64,000 bases of DNA, taken from NCBI RefSeq assembly GCF_963675165.1, contig NC_087389.1, forward strand, positions 2,576,001-2,640,000, given 5' to 3'. Position 1 is the first letter of the stretch. Each line of letters opens with the position of its first letter. The translations under genes and the position numbers were made by a program. The DNA is from Halichondria panicea (lineage: Eukaryota > Porifera > Demospongiae > Suberitida > Halichondriidae). The notes under the pieces were generated by a model, which was not told the origin of the DNA, did no database searches, and worked only from the letters and a program-made list of their open reading frames with translations. Of this stretch, positions 21,488 to 30,850 are shown in pieces.

Positions 21488-21787
21488 CACCTGCTGGATG
21501 GCTGCATGTATGACCTTGGACTCCATTTCTTCTCCCTCGTCTGAGTCAAATTCCATATGGAGCACACTGTTTTTCTTGTCTTTCTTTGCCTCTCTGAGCT
21601 CTTTGGCTGCCACACTGCTTTCGGTCTCTTTGGCCGCTTTAGATGTGCCAGCTTTGGCAGTTTTGGTTTTTGGCTTGGGAACATCTCCCTTTCTGAGCTT
21701 AGTCAACTCTTTTCTGATGTCGTTAATGCTCAGTTCCGCCATGTTTTCAAAATTAATGACAAAAAACCCAGCCCATCAGCCCTCCTA

Positions 21788-22780
21788 TCACAGAAACATG
21801 CCCACAAGGGGCGCTATCATGCCTAAAATGTTTGTAATTCCTCCAAGGAAGCCACCTCCCCCTTGTTGCTGCTGTGGCTGAGGAGGAGGCACAGAGTAGC
21901 CCACTCCTCCGTTTGGAACTGCAGTGGGGGTAGCTCCAGGTGGCAGTGCGTCCACAGTGTGCACATAAGACTTGTACTGGTTTCCTCCACGCTTCTGGTT
22001 CAGCAGGGCTGGCACCAGCTTGTGGTCTTCTCTTATGTTTCTAGCTCCCAGAACGGTGAAGACCATGTCTGGGGCTTTGATGTTGCCACCCTTTTTGGCC
22101 ACATGCAAAAAAGCGTCTTTGGTGGGATGCCTGTCGTAGAGAGGAGAGTCTTCGTCTGAATCGCTTTCTTTGCTACTCAAAGGTTCCAGAGGGTCTGAAC
22201 CAACAGTGTCCTTTGTCCCTCTCATGGAGCTCAGAGCAGTGATGACTTGTCCATGCAGCTCTCTTTTTCTCATGTTGTCGTCGTCGCCAGTGAAGTCTAT
22301 TGGCAGCACTTTGACACTCTTGCTCTGGTCTGCGTTCTGGGAACTGGTGCCAATCATGCCAGTGAAGGGCTGTCCGTCGTTTGTGTGATGTGCGTCTAGG
22401 GTGATGAAGTACAGGTCTGTCTCTTTTCCACTCTCGCAAAGTTTGTGAGAGAGGTTCATGACATTGCTGGCAATTTTGACTGCAGATTTGTCCTTTTCGT
22501 CTACCTGAAGAAGGTCAGGCCCCGGGGTCTTTTTGTCAGAGTGGTCTTCACTGGTGGGGTCGTGCTTCTCCTTGACATGTTGTGCATGTTCTGGAGTTAT
22601 CATGTTTCTTTGAGTGGCAAAGTGCCTCATTCCAGTGTGTCTCAGGTCCACATACAAGTGGTCCTTTTTAGACCTTATGGGTTTGGCAGGAGAGAGGTCA
22701 TCTTTGCTGGCCTTTGCTTCTCTGGCTGCCAACAGTTGCTCCAGCAGCTGCCTTCTTTTCTCTTTTGATGAGTGAGACAT
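21788..22780 (-). CDS. Virus-like element protein, 330 aa, hydrophobic glycine-rich tail
   Basis: First leftward gene at the centre of the element; it starts 41 bases from the divergent gene at 22,822. The N-terminus is a charged helix (SKEKRRQLLEQLLAAREAK). The middle is acidic and serine-rich (SSKESDSDEDSP). The C-terminus is proline- and glutamine-rich and ends with the apolar string GGITNILGMIAPLVGMFL, which could be an amphipathic or membrane-active segment. I recognise no family. Membrane-active minor capsid proteins of several DNA viruses have such tails, but this is only an analogy. It is uninterrupted. Confidence 0.55.
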   Translation of the reverse strand: MSHSSKEKRRQLLEQLLAAREAKASKDDLSPAKPIRSKKDHLYVDLRHTGMRHFATQRNMITPEHAQHVKEKHDPTSEDHSDKKTPGPDLLQVDEKDKSAVKIASNVMNLSHKLCESGKETDLYFITLDAHHTNDGQPFTGMIGTSSQNADQSKSVKVLPIDFTGDDDNMRKRELHGQVITALSSMRGTKDTVGSDPLEPLSSKESDSDEDSPLYDRHPTKDAFLHVAKKGGNIKAPDMVFTVLGARNIREDHKLVPALLNQKRGGNQYKSYVHTVDALPPGATPTAVPNGGVGYSVPPPQPQQQQGGGGFLGGITNILGMIAPLVGMFL

Positions 22781-22821
22781 GGTCTTTAATTAGAATAGTG
22801 TTCTTTAATTGGAAATAAACA
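22781..22821. promoter_or_regulatory. 41-bp divergent promoter interval
   Basis: This is the only gap between the leftward and rightward gene arms. It contains two direct copies of TTTAATT (GTCTTTAATTAG and TTCTTTAATTGG) 18 bases apart. No TATATAAG-type box is present, unlike at several other genes of the element. Both start codons abut the gap, so untranslated leaders must be very short, or promoters must lie inside the neighbouring genes. Confidence 0.5.
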
Positions 22822-24186
22822 ATGTCACACAGAGGAGGTAGAGGAGCTCATGGCAGGTGTGCTAGTTACAGACCCACCGGACCAGACGGAAGGCCCAAGA
22901 AGCACGTTTTAGACGGACCAACAAAAGACGGAAAGGATCCGAGGAGGACTTACGTTCCAGGTGGAAAGAACGAAAGTGCCGAAGAAAAAAAAAAAAGAAG
23001 GGAGGAAGAGAGAAAGAGAGAAAAGGAGCAGGAAAGAAAGGAAGACAGAGAAAGAATGGCAAGAAACCAGAGAGCTGGACTGGACGACGACGGCGAGCCT
23101 AGAGCCAAGCGACCCACTGGAGGGGCTGACAATTACCAAGAGCCTTTTGAATTTAACAACCCTGCTACTCCAACAGGGGCAACTCCCGAAGGTGGTGACG
23201 AAGACATGGGTGGTGGTGGTGGTGAAGACGAACCTAACCCTTTTCAAGAGGACCCAGAGGATACACCTTCGGCACCAGAGCCTGGAGACAGGACTGGCAA
23301 AAACTGGGGGTATGGGCAGTATGCTCCCTTTTCAGCCAGTGCCTATACAAACTATGCAAGCAAGACAAACAACACCACAGAGAGGAGACACAGGCAAGGA
23401 GAGCTGATCACCTACCTCAGGGGAGCCGCTGCAGAGCTGATAGAAACTCCAGACGATTTTACACGACTGCCCATGATAGTGTCTCAGACTTCTCCCACAA
23501 AGTGGCCACAGCCCTACAATGGAACCCTGAACGAACTGTGCAAGAAATGTGGTTTTGCACCAAACAACATGGTGAAGATCAGGCACACCACTGGCTATGC
23601 CAAAGTCCGAGGACAAGCGACTCCTGGAGGAGTCACCATTGATGCAGGAAAGTATCAAGGCAGAAGAGCAGTGTTGCCTGGACAGGGATACACTTCCAGA
23701 GCTTACAACTTGCTCTACAGCTACAAGAGCTTGACTGTCACCATGACAAAGGTGGTCACCAAAAAGGGTGTGCAGATTGGCCGAATTGGAGGCAAACCTC
23801 ACCATGGAGCCTTCCTCATCACGACTGACTGGTTGACTTACAACCTGTACAACATCTATAACACCCAGATAGACAACAGGCCTGGAGACATATTTGACCT
23901 CATCTACTTCTTCAATCAAGCCACCAGAGGACTGGAAGAGAGAGGTTCTCCGATACAGGTGTCCATAGAGGAAGGCAATGCTTTTGCTTTTGCATCCAAA
24001 GCTGCCTACCCTTCAGCTGGGCAGAGAAGCCTTCCACTACATGACCAAGCTCAAAGAAAGGAATCCAGACCAGTACCAGAAACTTCTGACCGACCCAGAC
24101 CTCAAAAGGTTCTATGTCGACGGATGGGGAAGTGTGGACCTGAACACTGGCAAGAAAATAGACGATCAACATTATTAGTGACGTAA
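22822..24186 (+). CDS. Virus-like element protein with basic N-terminal arm; candidate structural protein
   Basis: First rightward gene. The N-terminus is arginine- and glycine-rich (MSHRGGRGAHGRCASYRP), followed by a long lysine/arginine/glutamate stretch (residues about 50-90) and an acidic, glycine-rich linker (GGDEDMGGGGGEDEPN). The rest is aromatic- and strand-rich (GYGQYAPFSASAYTNYAS; YNLLYSYKSLTVTMTKVV; ITTDWLTYNLYNIYNTQ). A basic nucleic-acid-binding arm before a beta-rich domain is typical of small jelly-roll capsid proteins, but there is no motif match, so this is an inference. The end of the gene may be altered. It may equally be a core or scaffold protein. Confidence 0.5.
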   Translation: MSHRGGRGAHGRCASYRPTGPDGRPKKHVLDGPTKDGKDPRRTYVPGGKNESAEEKKKRREEERKREKEQERKEDRERMARNQRAGLDDDGEPRAKRPTGGADNYQEPFEFNNPATPTGATPEGGDEDMGGGGGEDEPNPFQEDPEDTPSAPEPGDRTGKNWGYGQYAPFSASAYTNYASKTNNTTERRHRQGELITYLRGAAAELIETPDDFTRLPMIVSQTSPTKWPQPYNGTLNELCKKCGFAPNNMVKIRHTTGYAKVRGQATPGGVTIDAGKYQGRRAVLPGQGYTSRAYNLLYSYKSLTVTMTKVVTKKGVQIGRIGGKPHHGAFLITTDWLTYNLYNIYNTQIDNRPGDIFDLIYFFNQATRGLEERGSPIQVSIEEGNAFAFASKAAYPSAGQRSLPLHDQAQRKESRPVPETSDRPRPQKVLCRRMGKCGPEHWQENRRSTLLVT

Positions 24187-24194
24187 TAACTGTG

Positions 24195-24205
24195 TATATA
24201 AGCAG
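24195..24205 (+). promoter_or_regulatory. Shared core promoter TATATAAGCAG
   Basis: TATATAAGCAG lies 48 bases before the ATG at 24,253. The identical 11-mer occurs at 26,318-26,328 ahead of the Rep gene. Two exact copies at comparable places argue for a promoter of the element. Confidence 0.6.
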
Positions 24206-24252
24206 TGGTGTGTGTGTGTGCTGATCATAATTGTTTTCATTGAACTTTAAAC

Positions 24253-25368
24253 ATGACCACTCAACTGAAAACCGATGTTGCTCAACTCTTGAATCACGAT
24301 ATTGTTGTTTCAGCCGACAATGTCAAGTCTATGCTGGCCCATATCTGCAACCCTAAGTTCTTTGTCAGAGCTGAGACAGAAATAGAGAAGTTCCAAGTCG
24401 AGATGATACCAGAGTGTGAAGCCTCCGAACTGAACAATCAGCTGTACTGTGAGCTTTCTCACTTTGAGTGCCCGGTGGAACTCTACTACAAAGCTTTCAC
24501 TTTGATCAGAGCCAACACTGTCAAGGTCCTTAGCCGAACTCCAGCTGCACGCATGCTCAAGAACCTGGTCAAAAGCAAACACTCTGAGCTGGACATATTG
24601 GACATCTTGCTCTATGCTTCTGTCTTTGGTCCTGCCAAGTCTCTGGAACTCAAACAAGCTTTCGAGGAAGAGGTTGCAACTTTGTCCAGTCCTGCAGAGA
24701 TAGAAGACAAAATCATTGTTGGAATGGGAAAAGACACTTCGGAATTCATTGAGTCCAATGGATGGAGCTATCAGCTGCATCCCGAAAAGCTTGGTCAGAA
24801 GAGGCCTGCCGTTTACGAAGAGCCTACTCCCTCTCCAGAGGCTAAGCGGAGTCGCACCGACGAAGATGCTCTGAGAGAAAGCAAAACTGCCAGCACGGCT
24901 TTCTTGGACTCCATCAACTCGCTGGACACCACTGCCTTTGACAAACTAATCAGAATGGGAGTGTTCAAGAGTCAGTGGGGCTACAATGGCTACAGCAAAG
25001 TGATGGGAACCAACCTGCTTGCAAAAGGCTCTCAGCAAGAAGATGTGAGAAAGACCCTGTCCAGGATCTTTGTCTTGGTGAATTACTGTGACACATTTGA
25101 CGAGTTTATCCAGAAACTCACCAGCTGCATTTTCTCTGAGAACGTTGCCGGACAAAGAATTGGCCAGTTGATTGGACATGGAGGAGGACTGTTTGACATG
25201 TTTTGCAAGTATAATGGTCCTAAGGGAGAGATGGCAAACGAGAAAGCCAAGCTGTTCAAGAAGCCCCAGCCTGGAGTGACTGTTGAAGATCAAGTGCAAA
25301 CAATGTTTTCTAAAGCCCCTCAAGTGGCAGTGGTGGAGACAGTAGGAGTGGGCGGACTTTTCGATTAG
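24253..25368 (+). CDS. Virus-like element protein, 371 aa, helical
   Basis: A rightward gene directly behind a TATATAAGCAG box. The protein is mostly helical and acidic. Residues about 195-205 (SPEAKRSRTDED) look like a nuclear localisation signal between two globular halves. The C-terminal half carries GQRIGQLIGHGGGLFDMF, and the last residues (VGVGGLFD) repeat the GGLFD string. I recognise no family. Nuclear localisation and lack of any signal peptide suggest an intracellular replication or packaging role; this is inference. Confidence 0.55.
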   Translation: MTTQLKTDVAQLLNHDIVVSADNVKSMLAHICNPKFFVRAETEIEKFQVEMIPECEASELNNQLYCELSHFECPVELYYKAFTLIRANTVKVLSRTPAARMLKNLVKSKHSELDILDILLYASVFGPAKSLELKQAFEEEVATLSSPAEIEDKIIVGMGKDTSEFIESNGWSYQLHPEKLGQKRPAVYEEPTPSPEAKRSRTDEDALRESKTASTAFLDSINSLDTTAFDKLIRMGVFKSQWGYNGYSKVMGTNLLAKGSQQEDVRKTLSRIFVLVNYCDTFDEFIQKLTSCIFSENVAGQRIGQLIGHGGGLFDMFCKYNGPKGEMANEKAKLFKKPQPGVTVEDQVQTMFSKAPQVAVVETVGVGGLFD

Positions 25369-25373
25369 ATTAG

Positions 25374-25380
25374 TATATAT
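25374..25380 (+). promoter_or_regulatory. TATA-type box
   Basis: TATATAT starts 6 bases after the preceding stop codon and 43 bases before the end of the leader of the next gene (ATG at 25,423). Confidence 0.4.
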
Positions 25381-25422
25381 TGTGCATGATTGACAGTTAT
25401 TTGCTATGTGATTTGTGCAAAC

Positions 25423-26610
25423 ATGAATTTTGACAACTGTGAACTCCAGTACTTGATAAATAATGGCCTTGTGCTGAAGCTCCCTACTCTAGACAATGTG
25501 GAAGCATATCTGAACACTTACTACTTGGAGCCAACTGACGTGCTTTTTCTCACCAAATACGACTATGTCCAGTACAATCCAGACTATGCTCTTTTCAGAA
25601 GACAGCATCTCACCAATGCTCAAATAGACGAAGCTTACGATAAAACCAGCAAAGAGTGCTTGATGGACACAATGGAGAAGACTGGAATAAATGTCAACCC
25701 CATGACTTACAAAGAAACAGACATGTGGTGTGTCACCTTTCCTGCTTGCCCTCCCTGCTCTTTGGCCATGCAGTCTCAGTTTGAAGACATGTCTACTGCC
25801 TACTACTACAAGACTATGTCTTACAGGCTGACTCCTGCTCAGAGAGACGTTTTCACTTACTATGAAATGATAAAAGAACATATACGTGCAACCCAAGTTG
25901 GATCGACTTGGACAAGACAGCCCACTCCGACTTCTTTTCTTTTTGCTCACTTTGCCATGGAAGATGCCAGGAAAAATGTGCTGGAGTTGTTTGGCATCAG
26001 GTATCACGAACACTCCTTTTCCGAGAATGTGCAGACTAAGTTCATTGGCAACGACTCTGTCCGGTTGACTTACCCTCCCCAAACTGTCAGACTCTGTTTG
26101 CTTCTTACAGTTGGTCACGATGGTCATGTCAGGGCAATGCTCGAAGGACCTTACGAAAACCTTGTGGCCATTGGCAGGACAAGGAACCAGTTTTTCAAGT
26201 CTGTCAAACTGAAGAACACAGGCCATGCAACGTGTGCAACACAGCAGTACAGATTTGTCAGGAAGTTCTTGAACAGTAGGTGTGTCGTTCAGGACCCGGA
26301 TGTAGAACTAGACGACGTATATAAGCAGCTGGATGTGGTTCAAACCAAAATTGTCTACCCGGTATTAACAGACAGACCTGCACCTTCGTCTAAATACTGT
26401 GTAGCCGCTCATTTCCCCAGCAACGAAGTGATAGAGAAAGGATGGGTGACACTGTGTTCTGCGTTCTTAACCTGCCAGACTCGGTTGACGATGAGGAAAT
26501 TACGCGGTATGCTGACAGTGTTATCATGCGTAGAGTCGAAAGTGTCTTTGGTCGTTGCTCTGCATACTACACTGTTGAACATGGTGAATCCAGAAATCAC
26601 AGACATTTGA
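25423..26610 (+). CDS. Virus-like element protein, 395 aa, overlaps the Rep gene
   Basis: The frame opens at 25,390, but the ATG at 25,423 (MNFDNCELQYLINNG) is a better start because it is placed well after the TATATAT box. The protein is rich in tyrosine and cysteine (CVTFPACPPCSLAMQSQF; TAYYYKTMSYRLTP) and appears globular throughout. No family is recognised. Its last 56 codons overlap the start of the Rep frame at 26,442, and the Rep promoter box lies inside its coding sequence. Overlap of this sort is usual in compact viral genomes. Confidence 0.5.
   Translation: MNFDNCELQYLINNGLVLKLPTLDNVEAYLNTYYLEPTDVLFLTKYDYVQYNPDYALFRRQHLTNAQIDEAYDKTSKECLMDTMEKTGINVNPMTYKETDMWCVTFPACPPCSLAMQSQFEDMSTAYYYKTMSYRLTPAQRDVFTYYEMIKEHIRATQVGSTWTRQPTPTSFLFAHFAMEDARKNVLELFGIRYHEHSFSENVQTKFIGNDSVRLTYPPQTVRLCLLLTVGHDGHVRAMLEGPYENLVAIGRTRNQFFKSVKLKNTGHATCATQQYRFVRKFLNSRCVVQDPDVELDDVYKQLDVVQTKIVYPVLTDRPAPSSKYCVAAHFPSNEVIEKGWVTLCSAFLTCQTRLTMRKLRGMLTVLSCVESKVSLVVALHTTLLNMVNPEITDI
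26318..26328 (+). promoter_or_regulatory. Shared core promoter TATATAAGCAG before Rep
   Basis: Second exact copy of TATATAAGCAG. It lies inside the upstream gene, 114 bases before the Rep ATG at 26,442. Confidence 0.6.
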
Positions 26611-27950
26611 ACATACTCTATCAATTTGGACAGACTATAGATAAAGAGATATTATTAGGTATATTGAAATCTATCACAACTCTCACTGATATAACTACCA
26701 TGTATGTTAACAATACTGAAGCAATGATTGATTATATGACCAAAGAGGACGATTGTTACATAGCTGACGGGGGGTCAACCGATGAGTTGAGGGACGAAGA
26801 TGTTTACAGGATACAAAACCTGTTGAACAGGACTGGCAATGTCCAGCGCCGTAAGCGACCCAGAGAAAATGACAGTGCTGGTCCTTCGGCCAAGCGACCG
26901 AGAGAGCATGTCAATCGAGCTGACATGCTGCTCGAACATGTGGACGGCCTGCTCAACAACGGTTTGCACAGTGTCAATGCCATATCTACTCACTATTGGA
27001 ACATGCGAGCAAAAAGTCGAGAAGGAGCCAGCATGTTCAGGCTGTACACCCAAAATGCGAACAAGGTCAAGATGCATGTGACACAGTTCCTGAAGATGAC
27101 CAGCAAGCAAAGTGCCAAGGCAGACAACCTGGCCATGCCTTACAGCACCTATGGCAAGTGGTACGAGTGCATGCAGATCATAGGCAAGCGCCGAGGCATT
27201 GACTTCATGAGGCGCCTGTCCATGCTCCTCCTGCCCCGAGACAGAGTGCTGGACAACTCCACTGCAGTGGTGTGTGTCGGACCGCCGAGGTGTGGTAAGA
27301 GCTGGTGCACCCTCTGGGCAGAGTGGCTCGACACTCTTGTTCACCTGAAAATCAAAGAAGTGGGAGTTGGAAAGTATGAAGCCCTCCTTTATAACGAGAT
27401 TTGTGTGTTTGACGACCCAGAATGTGGAGAGTGGCTGGACGACAGACAGACCATAGCCAACATCATGACAGGGCACAACTGCTCTGTGAAAGTGTACTCT
27501 GCCACAGAAATGATTGTGAAACCTGTCCACATCATGGTCAAGTGCAATGAGCTTCCACCGACTGCCGAAGACCAACACTCCATGCTTGGCAGAAGGCTGG
27601 ACATATACTCTTTCTCTCCTTGTGACATACGAGAACCCATTCCAGAAGACTACAACTACTTGCTATGTCTCAAGTACTTTGTCAATGCGAGGGACCACTT
27701 GATCAGGTACAGAATGCCCTGCTCTTGTGCTGCACTGTTTGAAGACTCGAGGAAGTGGTGCTTTGTCAGGAAGAGAGGAGACCCCTTGTTGCTGTGTGGA
27801 CGAAGTGTCGAAGAGTTGCAGACCGAGTCGGAGCGAGTGGTCAAAGAGTTCACAGATCATGGTGGAATTGTGGACTGCACCTTCCTCAAGAGGAACATCC
27901 CGATGAGATGCACCGAAGAACCGCAAGAAGCCACACAAACTGAACACTAG
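26442..27950 (+). CDS. Rep: HUH endonuclease fused to superfamily 3 helicase
   Basis: 502 residues. The N-terminal domain has the HUH metal-binding string NHRHLNIL (residues about 52-59) and a catalytic tyrosine motif DYMTKED (YxxK, about residue 98), as in Rep proteins of parvoviruses and CRESS viruses that nick one strand. A basic nuclear-targeting linker (RRKRPRE, then AKRPRE) follows at about 130-155. The helicase has Walker A GPPRCGKS (about 280-287), Walker B CVFDDPE (about 321-327), motif C IMVKCNELPPT (about 364-373) and an arginine-finger stretch GRRLDIYSF. Family knowledge: Rep binds terminal hairpins, nicks and unwinds for rolling-circle or rolling-hairpin replication in the nucleus. 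This frame is uninterrupted. Confidence 0.88.
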   Translation: MGDTVFCVLNLPDSVDDEEITRYADSVIMRRVESVFGRCSAYYTVEHGESRNHRHLNILYQFGQTIDKEILLGILKSITTLTDITTMYVNNTEAMIDYMTKEDDCYIADGGSTDELRDEDVYRIQNLLNRTGNVQRRKRPRENDSAGPSAKRPREHVNRADMLLEHVDGLLNNGLHSVNAISTHYWNMRAKSREGASMFRLYTQNANKVKMHVTQFLKMTSKQSAKADNLAMPYSTYGKWYECMQIIGKRRGIDFMRRLSMLLLPRDRVLDNSTAVVCVGPPRCGKSWCTLWAEWLDTLVHLKIKEVGVGKYEALLYNEICVFDDPECGEWLDDRQTIANIMTGHNCSVKVYSATEMIVKPVHIMVKCNELPPTAEDQHSMLGRRLDIYSFSPCDIREPIPEDYNYLLCLKYFVNARDHLIRYRMPCSCAALFEDSRKWCFVRKRGDPLLLCGRSVEELQTESERVVKEFTDHGGIVDCTFLKRNIPMRCTEEPQEATQTEH

Positions 27951-27953
27951 CAG

Positions 27954-27960
27954 TATAAAT
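27954..27960 (+). promoter_or_regulatory. TATA-type box
   Basis: TATAAAT begins four bases after the Rep stop codon and 74 bases before the preferred ATG at 28,034 of the next gene. Confidence 0.4.
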
Positions 27961-28033
27961 GTGCATGCATTGTTGTGATGAATTCATTATGCCTTGGTTG
28001 ATCGAAATTCTTGTATCGATATTTATCAAAATC

Positions 28034-30579
28034 ATGACTGAATCAACTGTGGATTCCACCACCAAACCCTTTGTCTTGATACTCGAAGGCAACAAAAAGG
28101 AATACTTTGACACCGACGAAGAACTGCAGGCTGCCATAGAAAAACTTAAAGCAGACAAAGCGGCCGAGATGGAAGCAAACAAACGCCCTGATGTTAAACT
28201 AAATGTTTGGTTTGGCAACGAAATCATTGGCAACGAAAAAGAAATTGCTTTGTCGCAGGAAAAAAATGTACGTGCTGCACAGCAAGTGGAAGTTGACGAA
28301 ACAATGGGAATGACAAAATCAGAGACCAGAGACATGCTACTCAAGAAATTCAAAGAAGCTATAGACAAAAAAGAATCTGTCGAGTTCCTCACTGCAGAAA
28401 GTGTGGTTGCCACTCTTGCCGCTGGAACAAGCATTGGACAACAAATCCTTGATGTCACTGATGCTGCCCTGCCCGATGAAGTCGAAGTGGAAGCTATTTC
28501 TGACGACGAAGAAAAAACACTCGAAAAACACTTGCTTACACACAAATGCGAAAGTATGTGCTTCAAGTACGAACATCTTGTGTATGATCACGAAGAAAAG
28601 AAAGGCCAAGTGATGTCTTTGATGTCTGTCTCCACCATGCGAATCATTGGATCTGACAACAAAATCACCAGCTATGACGACTGTGTCTCTTTTGTGGAAA
28701 AGCTTGACTACATGCATGCTGTCAACTACACCGACTACCTCTACCTCTACCTCTCGAAACTTGGTTACAAGTATTCTCTGTGTCTTCCTCAAGATGTGCT
28801 AGAAAAGTTTGTTTTCCAAGTTGATGCTGTTGTCATGTCTATGCTCACCTTCTGCGAAGTGCTGGAGGGACATCCCATGGAAGTGCTTGGACGACTTCTT
28901 CTCGAATTCGATCTCATTCTGGCCAATCAACCGTGGCGCATCCTTCATGTTCTGAGAGCTTGCTTTGAAAAGAACTATGGCACAACACAGTTAGATTTGA
29001 AAGAAGACATTGGAAAACTCATGATGTGCATCAATTTCCTGGACGAGTGTGCACTCACTGTTGTTACACATGTCACTGCAGCCTTTTCCTACATGTCTAA
29101 AGATGCTCGAATTGTTCAACGCTGTTTTGGTGCCATACACTCTGGAATGGCAAATGCAGTTGACCCTCCAAGGATGCTCAATTCTCTGGTCCACTGGGCA
29201 GGCAAGACTGACATGGGCAAAGCAGTTATACCCACATCTATTTATGCCTTTGTCAAAAAGATCTTACTCCTTGTCCACTATGTGCAGAAGAATGTGTGTG
29301 ACTGTACCAAATACAACCCCTCCTTCATCTGTTGTCCGACAAACAACACTGTTACTGGAGACTTGGAGTTTTGTTCTTGGTGCCCCATACATGGAGACAC
29401 CGAAAATGCACTGGACTGCATGCAGATCAATCAATGCATACTGGATGTGGGCGAGCAAGACAAAGACAAGTACGATCCTCGTGGAAAGCAAGGACCTTCC
29501 TCTGTGTGCAGCATCACTGTCACCCAGACCTTTGACCCTTTGACATCCTCACCAATTCTCTTCTGTCTGTGAATGCCCTGGGTGAGCAAGTGGGAAGTGC
29601 CAGCATCACTCAGAAAGTTCACTCTCCCACTGTAAGCTGTCAAGTGGGATCTCACTAAAACAAACTCACACTTGGCGAAGACAACTACTTTGAAGGCTCT
29701 TGTGTGTTGGGATCTGACTCGAATCACACACAAAGAGACACTCTAGGTGTACTTGTGCCTGGGCAAATGTATCGAATGATGGACGGAGACAAGATCAAGA
29801 CATGCATATCTGAGGAACTTGTCCAAAAGTGCATTGATATAGCTGCTCCACATGGACTGAGAACCAAGCTCCTGAGTCCCAATCTCGATCCTTTCAAAGA
29901 ACACTTTGTCATGTGTGCTTCCTCCAAAGACAGCCAGTTCTCTGCCAAGCAAAACGAATTCTTGCTGAAGGGCCGCACTGGACTTATAGAGAGAGACAAG
30001 TACAGTGCAGACGACAGCATTTGTGCCCAGATGGCTGCCATGGTCTTGCCCTTTTACGAACAAGTCGATTCAAGAAAAGAAGATGCACTCACTCCAAGAG
30101 TCAAAGACACTCTGCTTTCCAGAAATGTGACCCAGCTTGCTCTAGATGCCAAACTCAGACAAGTCAAAACATGCACCATGGACTTCAACTCCTCTGTGTA
30201 TGGTATAGACAAACCTCTGGACAAAAGCATTGTGACGATTTGCAAAGAGGTTGCTTATGTGCCAGAAAAAGAAGTGCATGCAATGATTCAGAGGAAGACC
30301 TATGACAGAAAATATGGAGATGCTGTTGAACTCACCAAAGCAATGGCCAAACTGGATATCCCCGAAATCAGTGAACTGTTTGAGATGTCTAAAGCTGACA
30401 TGGAGCGAGTGAGGCAAACAATTGACCCCAAACCTGTTGCAGCTTCCACTCCAGTTGCAAAGCCTTCAGGCTCTATAGCTGCTTCAGTCAAGAAACGCAA
30501 ACGAAAACAAAGAGAAGTGTACGATATGGCCCTGGAAAGAGTAAAGGCTGGAAGGAAAAAGAGGAAGGCACAAAAGTAA
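28034..30579 (+). pseudogene. Large rightward gene region of the virus-like element (broken)
   Basis: Coding-like sequence runs through this region in the rightward direction. The left part starts MTESTVDSTTKPFVLILEG at 28,034, is acidic and helical and then cysteine-rich (CCPTNNTVTGDLEFCSWCPI). The right part is helical and ends in a very basic tail (VKKRKRKQREVY; KAGRKKRKAQK), probably nuclear targeting or DNA binding. I recognise no domain. Broken, with about two breaks in the middle. The TATAAAT at 27,954 makes the ATG at 28,034 a better start than the upstream one at 27,959. Confidence 0.5.
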
Positions 30580-30765
30580 ACTGTGTGACACTTAGAGTGT
30601 TTGGACTGTAGATAGGGTTATTAAATAATGATGTCATGTTTATTAATTTTCAATGTAGTGTGTTTGCTTACCTTTTCCAATTGATAATACTTGTTGTTTG
30701 AAAGTGTTTACCCCAAATGAGGTCTAAAATGTGTAGTGAAACCTTCCAAGAGAGGTTCATCACAG

Positions 30766-30774
30766 TATAAAAGG
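30766..30774 (+). promoter_or_regulatory. TATA-type box
   Basis: TATAAAAGG lies 77 bases before the ATG at 30,851, at the end of a 186-base AT-rich gap after the preceding gene. It equals the minus-strand box at 15,476-15,484. Confidence 0.55.
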
Positions 30775-30850
30775 AGACAAATCATCTAGCTCCATTCATT
30801 CTACATTTCCTCTCGATTTTCAACTCAACTCTCTTCACTTGAACACTCTC

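Larger units (their letters stand above)
15552..21742 (-). pseudogene. Largest leftward gene region of the element, split by a Copia insertion
   Basis: The gene begins at 21,742 (MAELSINDIRKELTKLRKGD) with a lysine- and alanine-rich N-terminal arm and is interrupted by the Copia element at 17,486-21,487. On the far side it continues with long open frames (LNRHLPTHVVMDLASEIA; later DTFILPLCLEE and YHPLTSVVFSVGSNNDL). Without the insertion the region is the longest in the left arm. A basic arm followed by long beta-rich segments suits a major structural protein, but I see no diagnostic capsid motif. Broken; beyond the Copia insertion perhaps one more break. Confidence 0.55.

Noticed and set aside
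23332-23919. 195-codon open frame on the minus strand
   Set aside because: Antisense to the basic-arm protein at 22,822-24,186; no start context or motifs.
26775-27578. 267-codon open frame on the minus strand
   Set aside because: Antisense to the Rep gene, whose motifs are unmistakable.
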